From assembly GCA_903861125.1 (NCBI GenBank), contig CAIOTF010000038.1, positions 1 to 64,000 of the forward strand: a DNA stretch of 64,000 bases. Direction: 5' to 3'. The position numbers and the translations under genes were made by a program. This DNA comes from an uncultured Ignavibacteriota bacterium. GTDB taxonomy: Bacteria; Bacteroidota; Ignavibacteria; UBA10030; UBA8401. The notes beneath the pieces are model-generated. The model made no database searches, was not told where the DNA came from, and saw only the letters and a list, made by a program, of their open reading frames with translations. Shown here piece after piece: positions 8,272-17,693 of the stretch (the first letter of the stretch is position 1; the number at the start of each line of letters is the position of its first letter).

Positions 8272-9357
8272 ATGGCTGACACGAATCTTAAAGGACTTAC
8301 GCTCGCCGGTTTGGAACAATTCATTGTTTCCATTGGTGAACCGAAATACCGGGCGGCACAGATCTATCAATGGCTCTACAAATACCGCGTAACATCCTTT
8401 GACGGGATGACCAATCTTTCGGTAGCACTCAGACAAAAATTGAGTGAAACAGCCTATATCGAACAATTCAGTGTGGCAACATCCCAAACATCAAAAGCAG
8501 ATGGAACTGTAAAATTCCTCTATGAGCTTTCCGACGGGAAAAAGATAGAAACAGTGCTGATTCCCCCTCGCGTAACGGCCGTTGATGCGGAAGAACGGAT
8601 GACGCTGTGCGTTTCAACGCAGATCGGGTGTGCTCTGGATTGTACATTTTGCGCTACGGCTTCCATGGGATTCATTCGGAACCTGACAACCGGCGAGATC
8701 CTCAATCAATTTCTCACTGCACAAACGTTCTCCGAAAAACCGATCACCAATATTGTGTTTATGGGCATGGGGGAACCGATGCTCAACTATGATAATGTTA
8801 TGTCTGCAATAGACATTATTACAGATCAAAACGGCATCGGATTGAGTTCGAGAAGGATCACCCTTTCGACCGCGGGATATGCAAACCATATCCGGAAAAT
8901 GGCCGATGAGGACAGAAAAATCAAACTGGCACTATCGCTCCATTCTCTCCGCGACGATGTGCGCACCGCATTGATGCCGCTTACAAAAAAATTCAAGGTG
9001 GAGGATCTCCTCGCAGCACTTGAATACTATAATAAGAAGACGAAAAAGAGCGTGATGCTGGAATATATCGTCTTTGAAGGGGTGAATGACACGGATCAGG
9101 ATGTTCAACTTCTGATTAAAGCTGCACGCAGGCTTGACTGCCGGGTGAATCTGATCCCGTTCCATTCTATTGATATCACCAATCCGAAAGGATATTCGGC
9201 ACACTTGCACGGAGCATCGAAAGAGGGGTTGGAACAGATCTGGAAAAAGCTCCGAGCCAATGATGTGATAACATTCATCCGCCACAGTGCAGGCGTTGAT
9301 ATTGATGCCGCGTGCGGACAACTTGCGGTAAAAAATGAACTTGAAATTTTGAATTAA
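8272..9357 (+). CDS. rlmN: RlmN, 23S rRNA A2503 / tRNA A37 C2-methyltransferase
   Basis: Radical SAM enzyme that adds a methyl group to C2 of adenine in 23S rRNA and some tRNAs. The iron-sulfur motif CxxxCxxC is at C120, C124 and C127 (IGCALDCTFC), and the methyl-carrying Cys is C348 in DAACGQ, both diagnostic of RlmN/Cfr. GEPMLNYDNV binds SAM. Length of 361 aa is usual. ATG 8272 gives the typical N-terminus (NLKGLTLAGLEQF); ATG 8242, preceded by GGCGGG, is a possible alternative. It leads a plus-strand run with adk and a phosphodiesterase. The 150 bp upstream holds no gene, only a short hairpin at 8178-8196. Confidence 0.95.
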   Translation: MADTNLKGLTLAGLEQFIVSIGEPKYRAAQIYQWLYKYRVTSFDGMTNLSVALRQKLSETAYIEQFSVATSQTSKADGTVKFLYELSDGKKIETVLIPPRVTAVDAEERMTLCVSTQIGCALDCTFCATASMGFIRNLTTGEILNQFLTAQTFSEKPITNIVFMGMGEPMLNYDNVMSAIDIITDQNGIGLSSRRITLSTAGYANHIRKMADEDRKIKLALSLHSLRDDVRTALMPLTKKFKVEDLLAALEYYNKKTKKSVMLEYIVFEGVNDTDQDVQLLIKAARRLDCRVNLIPFHSIDITNPKGYSAHLHGASKEGLEQIWKKLRANDVITFIRHSAGVDIDAACGQLAVKNELEILN

Positions 9358-9387
9358 CCATTTCAACAATTAAATGTCTGAGCGAAT

Positions 9388-10032
9388 ATGAATATTATTC
9401 TCTTTGGTGCACCCGGAGTCGGGAAAGGAACACAAGCAAAAATTCTGTCGCATGTCTATCATATCCCGCATATTTCCACCGGTGATATTTTACGGGAAGC
9501 CATAAAAGCAGAAACTCCCCTTGGAATAAAAGCAAAAGTATTGATGGATAAAGGAAATCTTGTACCGGATGATGTGATGAACATTTTGGCGTCCGATCTT
9601 CTCTCTTCCGAACGGTGTAAAAACGGTTTCATTCTGGATGGATTTCCGAGAACCGTTGGACAGGCAAAAGCACTTGATGATATTTTTCGCACATTGAATA
9701 TCCACAAATTTAAGGTCATCAATATTGATGTTGACCGTAAGATCATTATCGAACGGCTGACCGACCGCTTTCTGTGCGCAGGGTGCGGCAAGATCTACAA
9801 TTCCACCATCGATCAATTTAAGGCCGGCGATAATTGTTTTAAGTGCGGAGGAAAGATCTTTCAGCGGGATGATGATAAACCCGAAACAGTGATTAAACGC
9901 TTAGAGATTTATTTTGAAACGACCGAACCGGTAAAAAAATATTACCAGAGGGCACATGCCCTTCTTGACGTGAACGGCGTTGGCGAGATCGATGAGATCA
10001 CTCAAAGGCTTCTCTCGGCATTGGGACACTGA
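9388..10032 (+). CDS. adk: Adenylate kinase
   Basis: Cytoplasmic enzyme interconverting ATP, AMP and ADP. The P-loop GAPGVGKGT is at residues 7-15; ISTGDILR and DGFPRTVGQA are the AMP-binding segments. The LID domain carries four cysteines (C130, C133, C150, C153), the zinc-binding form of the enzyme. Length of 214 aa is standard for the long form. It lies 30 bp after rlmN and 3 bp before the next gene, in a likely shared transcript. Confidence 0.97.
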   Translation: MNIILFGAPGVGKGTQAKILSHVYHIPHISTGDILREAIKAETPLGIKAKVLMDKGNLVPDDVMNILASDLLSSERCKNGFILDGFPRTVGQAKALDDIFRTLNIHKFKVINIDVDRKIIIERLTDRFLCAGCGKIYNSTIDQFKAGDNCFKCGGKIFQRDDDKPETVIKRLEIYFETTEPVKKYYQRAHALLDVNGVGEIDEITQRLLSALGH

Positions 10033-10035
10033 CAG

Positions 10036-10785
10036 ATGAAAAGACCACTGATTATTGCCCACCGCGGTTTTTCGGACGAAGCACCCGAAAATTCTATGGC
10101 AGCATTCCAGAAAGCGATCGAAGCAAAAAGCGATATGATCGAACTGGATGTACGTCTCTCCGCCGACAATGTTCCGATGGTCTTTCACGACAGGAGACTG
10201 CAGCGAACATCGGACGGCAACGGCGCTATCAATGAAAAACATTCTCGTCAGCTCACAGAGATAGATAATGGTTCGTGGTTCTCTCCAAAATTTAACCGTG
10301 AACGAATCCCTCTGCTAAAGGATGTCTTTCCGATCTTGAAAAAAGATGTCCGCATGAACATCGAAATCAAGCCCGATGTTGTCAGCACGAATGATGTCTC
10401 GGCCGTTGAACTTGTTGTGAACGAAGCGGAAAAAGCAAAGGTGCTCTCCAAAGTATTGTTCACCTCGTTCAATCACCAAATGATCAAAGAAATCAGCGAG
10501 ATTGACGAATCGATCACGACCGGGGTAATCTACAATCCCATTACGCATTTCAGGAAATCCCCTTCAACACTGGTGAAGAATTCGAAGGCAAAGATCTTCG
10601 TCTGCAGCAAATTCCAGATCAACGGCGATGTCGTTGCCGATACGCACGATGCCGGCTACGTCTTGTACGTATACGGTGCAAAAACCGGAAGGGATGTTCA
10701 GCGGATGCTGGATTTGAATGTTGACGGCCTGATCTGCAACAATCCCCGCTTCGTTCGTGAAACGATAGAACTTCTCGCACAATAA
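10036..10785 (+). CDS. Glycerophosphodiester phosphodiesterase
   Basis: 249 aa GDPD-family enzyme that hydrolyses deacylated phospholipids (glycerophosphodiesters) to glycerol-3-phosphate and an alcohol. The motif HRGFSDEAPENS near the N-terminus supplies the catalytic His-Arg and the first metal Glu; ELDVRLSAD and VFHDRRLQRT add the other Glu, Asp and His; NIEIKPD is the next metal-site strand. There is no signal peptide, so it is probably cytoplasmic and recycles lipid head groups. It starts 3 bp after adk. Confidence 0.92.
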   Translation: MKRPLIIAHRGFSDEAPENSMAAFQKAIEAKSDMIELDVRLSADNVPMVFHDRRLQRTSDGNGAINEKHSRQLTEIDNGSWFSPKFNRERIPLLKDVFPILKKDVRMNIEIKPDVVSTNDVSAVELVVNEAEKAKVLSKVLFTSFNHQMIKEISEIDESITTGVIYNPITHFRKSPSTLVKNSKAKIFVCSKFQINGDVVADTHDAGYVLYVYGAKTGRDVQRMLDLNVDGLICNNPRFVRETIELLAQ

Positions 10786-10827
10786 TTTTTTCTTTTGCAT
10801 CAATAATCCAATGGACCGATTGAGACG

Positions 10828-13065
10828 ATGAAAAATATCATCATTCTTTTATTCTTTACCTCTATCCTTTTCGGTCAGGATACGCTCACGTATCAGTGGC
10901 CTGTTCCTCCATTTAATACCACTCAGCTGATCACCGGCTCATTTTGCGAATACAGAAACACATTATCCAGCAATCATTTTCATAACGGCGCCGATGTCCC
11001 GAAGGCAGACGGGTCTGCCGTGTATCCTGTTTTGGATGGCATTATCACGGCTATTGGATATCCCGCCACCGAAGGAACAAGCGCATATATCCGCGTTGAA
11101 GGGACTGTGAGTGGAATTTTTAAGAGTATGGCGTATGTACACATAGAGCCGAATCCCGCGTTATATATTGGACAGAGTGTAACAAAAGGAATAACCATTC
11201 TCGGAAATATATTAAGTGGAATGGGACATACGCACCTGATCGACGGACGTTACAATTCCGAGAACAATGCGCTGCGAAAAGCAGGCGGATTAACCCCGTT
11301 TACCGACACCTATTCGCCGAAAGTGCTGACGGTAAAATTCTATCAAGACAACTCCAGCGTTGAATTTACGACAAGAAAAGTATTCGGATTGATCGACATT
11401 GTTTCACAAATGGTGGAGCGAAACAGCAACGATCCTGCCAACAGCGGTTCTACGACGAACAACGGTGTCTATCATACCGGTTACAAGATCTATTCAGCAG
11501 ACAAATCCGCTGTTGTGTATACTCCGCCGGGAAACGGAGTCCGTTATAAATTCGACTGGAAACCGAATGATGCAGGGGCGAATATTGTTTACACAACCTC
11601 GTCGGACGTTTCCAACCATATTTATTATTTAACGAACGGCACCGGAAATATCGGTACGACAAAACTTCAAAGCGTTTCAAATAATTATTTTAATACAACG
11701 CTACTTGCACCGGGGCAGTATCAGGCAATGGTTTATGCAATCGATACGCATGGAAATGCCGACACGGTTTTCACTCCTTTTGAAATTTCTACGCAGGATG
11801 TTGTTGCCCCGGCAAATCCTATGCTGAAATCAGTTCTCAACGATTCAACAAATAGAATCACCGTCTCGTGGTATCCCAACACCGAGCCTGATTTGAAAGG
11901 ATACCGTTTGTATTCATCCATCAACGGAACATCGTGGACGCCGCAGAAAAATGAATCGATCCTTGATCAAAGTGCAACATCCATTTCATTCAACGGTATC
12001 TCATCGACAACACCGGTCTATTTCCGGCTGACCGCGGTCGATTCAGCTCCAATCACCAATGAAAGCGGACCAAGCGATACGTATGGACTGCGTCCGAATC
12101 TTCCCGGACAAAAAGTACTCGTGATCGATGCATTCGACAGGATCACCGGAAGTTACAGTAAACGATATCATCCCTTTGCCATGACGGCCGGTCAGTCTCT
12201 GAATGCACGTTTTGAGACAGCACACAATAACGCAATTGTCGACGGAAGCGTACTGCTGAATAATTACGGAGCAGTAGTTTGGCTTTTCGGAGATGAAAGT
12301 TCCGTGGACGAAACATTCGGCGCAGCTGAGCAGATAAAAGCAAGTGCATATTTGAACTCCGGCGGCAAGATTTTTGCAACCGGTTCTGAATTAGCATTCG
12401 ATCTGGAAGATCCTGCCAGTTCGTCCCAAGCCGACAGGGATTTTTTTCACAACTACCTGCACACAGAATTCCGCGGAGACAATGCAAACGTTTACCGCAT
12501 TCTCGGATCACCCGGAAGTTTTTTAACCGGACTCTCGTTCACGTACGGAGACACACTTCAGGGTTCACCCTATGCAGAGGATAATCCGGATTACATCATG
12601 GGGTTTACCGGTATATCGCACACAGCTGCGACCTATGAAGGCGGAGCGGTGGCTATGGTTGCTGGAACGAACACCGTTGTTCTTACAATTCCTTTTGAAA
12701 CGATCCACACGAAAGCGGACCGTGATGCGGTCATGACAAAAGTGTTGAACTATTTGGGCATCACAACTTCGGTGGCCGAACAAAATGATCTTCCGATCCC
12801 GGCAGCATTCACGTTGGAGCAAAATTATCCGAATCCCTTTAATCCATCAACAAATATCAGATTTTCAATCCCTGTAAAAGGGTTGATTTCATTGGTGATA
12901 TACGATGTTTTAGGCGAACGAATCGCGACTCTTGTGAAGGATGAACTTTCAGTCGGAACATATAGTGTTCAATGGAACGCGGCAGCATTTCCGTCCGGTG
13001 TATATTTTTATCGTTTACAGTCCGGAAGCTTTTCCGAAACAAAAAAACTTATCCTGACCAAATAG
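10828..13065 (+). CDS. Secreted M23-like / Fn3 protein with T9SS sorting domain
   Basis: 745 aa secreted protein. In order: signal peptide (1-16); an M23 (LytM-like) peptidase domain (about 20-150) with zinc-ligand pattern H52-x3-D56 (HNGAD) and HTH at 134-136; a linker region; one fibronectin type III domain (about 325-420, ITVSWYPNTEPDLKGYRLY); a Rossmann-like region (about 430-645) of the kind seen in secreted xanthan-lyase-like or GATase-like proteins; and a C-terminal type A sorting domain (about 655-745) starting LEQNYPNPFNPST and containing YDVLGERIATL. It is probably exported by type IX secretion and anchored or released at the surface, where it may cut peptidoglycan or another peptide. 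The substrate is unknown. Confidence 0.85.
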   Translation: MKNIIILLFFTSILFGQDTLTYQWPVPPFNTTQLITGSFCEYRNTLSSNHFHNGADVPKADGSAVYPVLDGIITAIGYPATEGTSAYIRVEGTVSGIFKSMAYVHIEPNPALYIGQSVTKGITILGNILSGMGHTHLIDGRYNSENNALRKAGGLTPFTDTYSPKVLTVKFYQDNSSVEFTTRKVFGLIDIVSQMVERNSNDPANSGSTTNNGVYHTGYKIYSADKSAVVYTPPGNGVRYKFDWKPNDAGANIVYTTSSDVSNHIYYLTNGTGNIGTTKLQSVSNNYFNTTLLAPGQYQAMVYAIDTHGNADTVFTPFEISTQDVVAPANPMLKSVLNDSTNRITVSWYPNTEPDLKGYRLYSSINGTSWTPQKNESILDQSATSISFNGISSTTPVYFRLTAVDSAPITNESGPSDTYGLRPNLPGQKVLVIDAFDRITGSYSKRYHPFAMTAGQSLNARFETAHNNAIVDGSVLLNNYGAVVWLFGDESSVDETFGAAEQIKASAYLNSGGKIFATGSELAFDLEDPASSSQADRDFFHNYLHTEFRGDNANVYRILGSPGSFLTGLSFTYGDTLQGSPYAEDNPDYIMGFTGISHTAATYEGGAVAMVAGTNTVVLTIPFETIHTKADRDAVMTKVLNYLGITTSVAEQNDLPIPAAFTLEQNYPNPFNPSTNIRFSIPVKGLISLVIYDVLGERIATLVKDELSVGTYSVQWNAAAFPSGVYFYRLQSGSFSETKKLILTK

Positions 13066-13068
13066 TGT

Positions 13069-14031
13069 ATGAAACAAATACTTATTGCATCATTTCTTGT
13101 CGTCTCACTTTGCTTTTCACAATATTCATTAAATGTGGAACGTATCGGAGGAGCTACACATGCAGGTGACGCAAATCTGTTCCGCGCCTCTTTGATTAAC
13201 GATGGTAAGACAATATGTTCAATCGAACGGGAGATCCCGTTCGATGTTCCCTTTCCTGCATCGTACGTAAATGAAAAGAGCGGCACTATTGTCCTCACCA
13301 ATTCATTCGATGGATTCGTGGAAGTATATAGTGCGAACGGAAAGAAGATGTGGGAACAGAATTTTTTCAAGGGAATGGGACCGAATTATGAACGGACGAT
13401 CACTGTTGCTCTTGGATCAGCATACATTTTATTTTTAACTTCCGATGTGACATTACCGTATGCAAAAATACAAAAATATACGATCAACGGTGCAAAGGAA
13501 TGGGAAACATCACTTCCGTATTCATTAGGAAATGCAATCGTCATGTCCGGCGACGGACAAACAATCATCGCCGGAAGTTATGCTGTGCAGGATAATGTTT
13601 TCCGCCGTTCATCGGCGCTGTTGAATTCCGGGGGAGTGATTGAAGGAAATGCGGATATTCTTTTCCGCACTGCGGCCTTTTCGGATAACAATACATTCAT
13701 TGCGCTCATTTCAGAACGCGAGATCGTCGTCATATCCGGTGAGAATAAAAAGGAGATCGGCAGAACGGCCCGCAAGACTGAAGGGATCATCACCAATGTC
13801 ATCTGGAATGGAGATATGCTGATCGTTCAGGAATCGGAAGTAAAGACAACGCCGGATCAACTATTCCATTATGCCAATCCTACATTCATTGCATACACAA
13901 AAGAATTAAAGGAACAGAGCCGTCAGAATGTTCCCCTTCCATCGTTTAAGCTTTCCCGTCTTATTAAAACCAATGATGGTGTGCAGTTCATCAGCACCGA
14001 AACACACATACTTCTTCGAGATCTGAAATAG
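13069..14031 (+). CDS. Secreted beta-propeller-like protein
   Basis: 320 aa. Signal peptide (about 1-17: ILIASFLVVSLCFSQ), then repeated strand-turn units such as FVEVYSANGKKMWEQNFF and YTINGAKEWETSLPY, with AIVMSGDGQTIIAGS, the pattern of a PQQ- or WD40-like propeller. No catalytic motif is visible. It begins 3 bp after the T9SS protein and is surely cotranscribed; it may be a periplasmic partner of it. Function unknown. Confidence 0.7.
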   Translation: MKQILIASFLVVSLCFSQYSLNVERIGGATHAGDANLFRASLINDGKTICSIEREIPFDVPFPASYVNEKSGTIVLTNSFDGFVEVYSANGKKMWEQNFFKGMGPNYERTITVALGSAYILFLTSDVTLPYAKIQKYTINGAKEWETSLPYSLGNAIVMSGDGQTIIAGSYAVQDNVFRRSSALLNSGGVIEGNADILFRTAAFSDNNTFIALISEREIVVISGENKKEIGRTARKTEGIITNVIWNGDMLIVQESEVKTTPDQLFHYANPTFIAYTKELKEQSRQNVPLPSFKLSRLIKTNDGVQFISTETHILLRDLK

Positions 14032-14033
14032 CG

Positions 14034-15239
14034 TTATTTCACTCTTTGCATTTTCATCCGATCGATCTCTTTACGAACGATCTTGTCGATGTACTTTTTT
14101 ACCTGCACATCTTTTGTCGTTATTGATGAATACATTCCAGAATCTTCAAGCAGGATCGGAACATCAAATAGTCCGTTCGTCAAATTCACGGAACTCCCCG
14201 GATACACAACATCGTTTCTGGTCATCACTCCATTACCGTTAAATGTTCCCGTTGCGTGCTGTGTGGTAAAATCCTTAAATGTAACCGTTCCTGAATTGAG
14301 TATATAAATATCCGCCGTTTCAGAGGAGATATCCCCGTTAAAGACAAACAACACACTTGCGGTATCAACTTTGAACATTGCAGAATCGATAGGTAACGTT
14401 CCGGCCGAAACTACACTTTTTAGATATATGATTGAAACTAAATCAACAATAGTCTGGCTCTTCTTTTTATACGCAGATATCGATCCGTAATTTCCATAAT
14501 AACCATATGCAATAAGCGATCCGCCGGCACCTTCGCTATTGACGGGAGCATTGACAATATTTTGCACTGAAATGCCATTGACAGAAAAATCTCCCTTTGT
14601 CGATGTAAACGAAAGCTTACCGGCTGTAGTGAATTGAGGTTCCGGAGTTACAACAATCGGAATGACAATTTTATTTGCCGGACTTGAATTATCCCTGATG
14701 GTTATGCTTGTGGTCCCTTGTGAGACACCGGAAACATTCATTGAATAATTATTGAATGCAATGCTTGCTATTGCAGCATTGGCATTCTGTTCAATTGCGT
14801 AAGGTTGCGTACCACCCATAAACGAAACATATGCCGTACGGTTTACTTTTACATTTACCGACGATGGTGTCGAAGCAATTACCGCAACGGTAACGGTGAT
14901 TTCAACTTCTGCGGCTTTCGCACTATCTTGGATAATCACTTTTGTTGTGCCTATTTTTTTCCCTAAAAAACTGACGGTCTGGGAAAATTGCGTGGAAAAC
15001 TGACTCGACGGATAGAAATTCACCTGCACAATTGAAGAATCGGACATTGACTTCACCCGATAACTCCCTTTGCCGCCTGTGACAATAATGCCTTTGGAAT
15101 AGTTTCGGGCAATCGTCACCGGGTTTTCGGAGGCCGTTAAGACCGGTACTGACGGTTGAGATGGTGAAGTTGTTTCGTTGCACGAAATTGATAGAATCAA
15201 CATGAGTACAACAGTAATCCATAACGATAGTCTTGGCAT
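14034..15239 (-). CDS. Lipoprotein with Big-like (bacterial Ig) repeats
   Basis: 401 aa. A lipobox (LSISCNE, Cys at about 20) follows a hydrophobic N-terminus, so it is an outer-membrane or periplasmic lipoprotein. After a Ser/Thr/Pro linker come two repeats ending GTTKVIIQDS and GTTSITIRDNSS, typical of bacterial Ig-like group 2 domains (about 35-120 and 120-205). The rest (205-375) is beta-rich without a known domain, and the C-terminus is basic (KKYIDKIVRKEIDRMK). It converges with the plus-strand gene, only 2 bp apart, with no terminator visible between them. Probably adhesive or structural. Confidence 0.75.
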   Translation of the reverse strand: MPRLSLWITVVLMLILSISCNETTSPSQPSVPVLTASENPVTIARNYSKGIIVTGGKGSYRVKSMSDSSIVQVNFYPSSQFSTQFSQTVSFLGKKIGTTKVIIQDSAKAAEVEITVTVAVIASTPSSVNVKVNRTAYVSFMGGTQPYAIEQNANAAIASIAFNNYSMNVSGVSQGTTSITIRDNSSPANKIVIPIVVTPEPQFTTAGKLSFTSTKGDFSVNGISVQNIVNAPVNSEGAGGSLIAYGYYGNYGSISAYKKKSQTIVDLVSIIYLKSVVSAGTLPIDSAMFKVDTASVLFVFNGDISSETADIYILNSGTVTFKDFTTQHATGTFNGNGVMTRNDVVYPGSSVNLTNGLFDVPILLEDSGMYSSITTKDVQVKKYIDKIVRKEIDRMKMQRVK

Positions 15240-15271
15240 AATTGCTCCGGGAAGTATTGAAGATATAATAG

Positions 15272-15646
15272 TTATTGAATTTTTTCGATCACTACAAATG
15301 CGACCACCGTTGAATCCGAATGCGACATGGAAAGGAAAACGGAATATCCTGTTAATGTCTCAGCCGTCTTACCGTAGAGGATGAAATCCGGTTTGCCGGT
15401 CGGATCGTTCTTCACCTCGATGTTCTTCCATTCAAATTCGCCGCTCCATCCCGTTGAGACCGCTTTGCTGAATGCCTCTTTTGCTGCGAACCGTGCGGCG
15501 AAATGCTGCGTGGGAAATTGTTTGGCTTTACAGTATGTAATTTCGTTTTCTGTGAAGAGTTTTGAGAGGAAAGAATCGCCGTATTGATTTATGGAATGTT
15601 CAATGCGTGCGATCTCGATGATGTCTATGCCTATACCGGTAATCAT
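15272..15646 (-). CDS. acpS: Holo-[acyl-carrier-protein] synthase (AcpS)
   Basis: 124 aa 4'-phosphopantetheinyl transferase that activates acyl carrier protein with CoA. GIGIDIIEIARIE near the N-terminus carries the first metal-binding Asp; FAARFAAKEAFSKA carries the Glu and Lys of the second motif; LSMSHSDSTVVAFV is the C-terminal strand. Length is typical. It lies 16 bp after the HAD gene in the same direction, and both may form one transcript with aroQ. Confidence 0.95.
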   Translation of the reverse strand: MITGIGIDIIEIARIEHSINQYGDSFLSKLFTENEITYCKAKQFPTQHFAARFAAKEAFSKAVSTGWSGEFEWKNIEVKNDPTGKPDFILYGKTAETLTGYSVFLSMSHSDSTVVAFVVIEKIQ

Positions 15647-15662
15647 AAGTTTCTGTCTGAAG

Positions 15663-16346
15663 TTATTTTCTATTCTCGTTTTTTACTATACCAATCAATT
15701 CAGCGATATCGTTCACTTCATAATCCGCATGTGTTTCCACCGTGCCGAATGTGTCACCGTAACGCGCAAAGACCGTTTTCATCCCGACTTTTGCGGCACC
15801 GATGATATCCCGTTCCGCCCAATCGCCGATCATCAGTGATTCGTGCGGCGGCACCTGCAACAGGGAAAGGATCTTTTGAAACGGCGCCGGATCCGGTTTT
15901 CGTTTTCCGGTATCTTCAAATGTTACAATATGATCGAAGATGTGATGGAGATTTAAATACGTCAATCGGAGCCACGCTTCCTTGGCAGGAGCATCGGAAA
16001 CGACGCCGAGTTTTAATCCCATCTTCAGCAGGTCCATAAGTGTCGTATATACGTGCGGATAAAGGGAAAGAGCCGCTTCTCGCGCCCGGCGGTATGCGAT
16101 AACGCCGGCAGATAGGATCTTATAATCCACCTTTTGAAATTCATCATACAGCAATTGATCGAAGACGTTCTGGAATTCAATCCCTTTTTCCTTATAGATC
16201 GAATCGATGCGCTGCTGAATCTCTTCCCGGCTCAGTTTCAATCCTGAATCGATCATTGCATTAATGGCCGCCCCGATTGCCTGACGTTTCATCGCCATAA
16301 AATCGACGAGCGTATTATCCAGATCGAAAATGATTGCTGTGATCAT
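15663..16346 (-). CDS. HAD-superfamily hydrolase
   Basis: 227 aa haloacid-dehalogenase-like phosphatase. Motif I FDLDNTLVDF (residues 7-16) gives the nucleophile Asp; motif II GVVSDAP; motif III/IV GDWAERDIIGAAKVGMKTV. The helical cap between motifs I and II places it in subclass I. The N-terminal half resembles 5'-nucleotidase or phosphoglycolate phosphatase types, but the substrate cannot be assigned. No signal peptide. It lies between acpS and aroQ. Confidence 0.88.
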   Translation of the reverse strand: MITAIIFDLDNTLVDFMAMKRQAIGAAINAMIDSGLKLSREEIQQRIDSIYKEKGIEFQNVFDQLLYDEFQKVDYKILSAGVIAYRRAREAALSLYPHVYTTLMDLLKMGLKLGVVSDAPAKEAWLRLTYLNLHHIFDHIVTFEDTGKRKPDPAPFQKILSLLQVPPHESLMIGDWAERDIIGAAKVGMKTVFARYGDTFGTVETHADYEVNDIAELIGIVKNENRK

Positions 16347-16385
16347 AATTTTATTTTTGTGCCGGCATAGAAACCGGCGCTACTG

Positions 16386-16829
16386 TTAGTTATTCTTTGG
16401 CGGCTGATTATTTTTCAAAAGCATTTCGATGGCAAGCGAATATCCGTCCGATCCGAATCCGCTCAGTTGAGCGGCGCAGACCGGCGCTGTAACGGAATGG
16501 CGGCGGAATTCTTCCCGCAGATGAATATTGGATATATGTACTTCAACAGCCGGGATCATGAGCATTGCGATTGCATCGCGGATGGCATATGAATAATGTG
16601 TGAATGCTCCCGCATTGATCACGATGCCGTGAAAATCCTTTCCGATCGTCGATTGCAGTGCATCGATGATCGCCCCTTCGTGATTTGACTGAAAGAATGT
16701 GAAACGTACATCGGTATATCGAGCTGTCAGTTCATGTTCGATATCCGCGAGCGTTTGTGAGCCATAGATGGCCGGTTCACGCATACCGAGAAGATTTAAA
16801 TTTGGTCCGTTAATAACAAGTATGTTCAT
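16386..16829 (-). CDS. aroQ: 3-dehydroquinate dehydratase, type II
   Basis: 147 aa enzyme of the shikimate pathway, converting 3-dehydroquinate to 3-dehydroshikimate; forms dodecamers in the family. [18 protein letters not shown] holds the catalytic Tyr and Arg; [27 protein letters not shown] and [16 protein letters not shown] hold the other active-site residues. ATG 16829 gives the canonical N-terminus [15 protein letters not shown]; an in-frame start at 16850 would add seven unneeded residues. Confidence 0.96.
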   Translation of the reverse strand: MNILVINGPNLNLLGMREPAIYGSQTLADIEHELTARYTDVRFTFFQSNHEGAIIDALQSTIGKDFHGIVINAGAFTHYSYAIRDAIAMLMIPAVEVHISNIHLREEFRRHSVTAPVCAAQLSGFGSDGYSLAIEMLLKNNQPPKNN

Positions 16830-16879
16830 ATAAATATTTATTCCAGCCATCGTATGCGACGACCGACTGTTATTGTGTG

Positions 16880-17140
16880 CTACCGTGCTTTGACCACTTC
16901 GTCTTCAATGAACATCCGCACATTCGGCTTCACAAAGAGATTTTCAATTCCCAACTCACCAAGTGCAAGAGCAATAACGGCTGCTTTCCGTGACGGATGG
17001 AGTTTTTTGTTCACAACAATGATCTGCTGGTCCTTGAGAATACAATATCCGCCGTCAAAATCCCCTTTTTCATAGCGGATCTTCATTCCCATTTCAGCGG
17101 CAAGTTCTTCCAGTTCCGGTAAGAAATCTTCTGAATTCAT
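16880..17140 (-). CDS. Small conserved protein, function unknown
   Basis: 86 aa soluble protein starting [18 protein letters not shown], with [24 protein letters not shown] and [19 protein letters not shown]. The segment resembles part of a small ImmA/IrrE-like or SprT-like fold without its catalytic HExxH, so any such relation is weak. Its ATG overlaps the stop of the upstream membrane protein by 4 bp (ATGA). No function is assigned. Confidence 0.7.
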   Translation of the reverse strand: MNSEDFLPELEELAAEMGMKIRYEKGDFDGGYCILKDQQIIVVNKKLHPSRKAAVIALALGELGIENLFVKPNVRMFIEDEVVKAR

Positions 17141-17649
17141 TCATGTCTCTTTTGTAATGGCTTAAAGATAATAAAAATCGGTATAGTATAGTAGCACATG
17201 TGCGCTAAGAACGGCAAACCGGCCAGTGCCGTCAATCGAATGAGAAGTGCTTTCCGAAATTCTTCAAGAGGCCAGGTGCCCCAATAATTCAATCCGACAA
17301 TCTTCCAATCAAGCCAGAAGCAATAGAGTTCAACGGGGACAAATACGTACAAAAGTATCGCACTCATCATCAGCCATCCATCCTGTTTGAAGGACCGGCG
17401 AGTTGTTATGATAAATCCGATCCCGGCTAAAAGAACGACCGGATAACTGATGAAAGTGATAAGTGAATTCTGCGCGATTGAACGATACACATCCCGTTCG
17501 GCGGCGGGGTCCGTTTGTTCCTTGAACTCCACTGTGCCGAACTTCAACATGAGGCCCGATTCGTAATGCCTCATCGAAGAAGCATAGAGCCAAACAACAG
17601 CACTCAGCAAAAAGATGATAAGAAAGAATTTTGCGACCGGTTTTTCCAT
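17137..17649 (-). CDS. Four-helix integral membrane protein, function unknown
   Basis: 170 aa from ATG 17649 (GGAAG lies 8 nt upstream; an in-frame TTG at 17664 is less likely). Four hydrophobic segments are visible: FFLIIFLLSAVVWLYAS (N-terminal), VVLLAGIGFIITT, WLMMSAILLYVFVPVELYCF, and LAGLPFLAHMCYYTIPIFII. The loop after the first helix is polar and charged. No motif points to a function. It is coupled by a 4 bp overlap to the 86 aa gene. Confidence 0.7.
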   Translation of the reverse strand: MEKPVAKFFLIIFLLSAVVWLYASSMRHYESGLMLKFGTVEFKEQTDPAAERDVYRSIAQNSLITFISYPVVLLAGIGFIITTRRSFKQDGWLMMSAILLYVFVPVELYCFWLDWKIVGLNYWGTWPLEEFRKALLIRLTALAGLPFLAHMCYYTIPIFIIFKPLQKRHE

Positions 17650-17693
17650 AGTTAATACTTCCAAAATATTATTGCTGGTTCAATAATCGGCAG

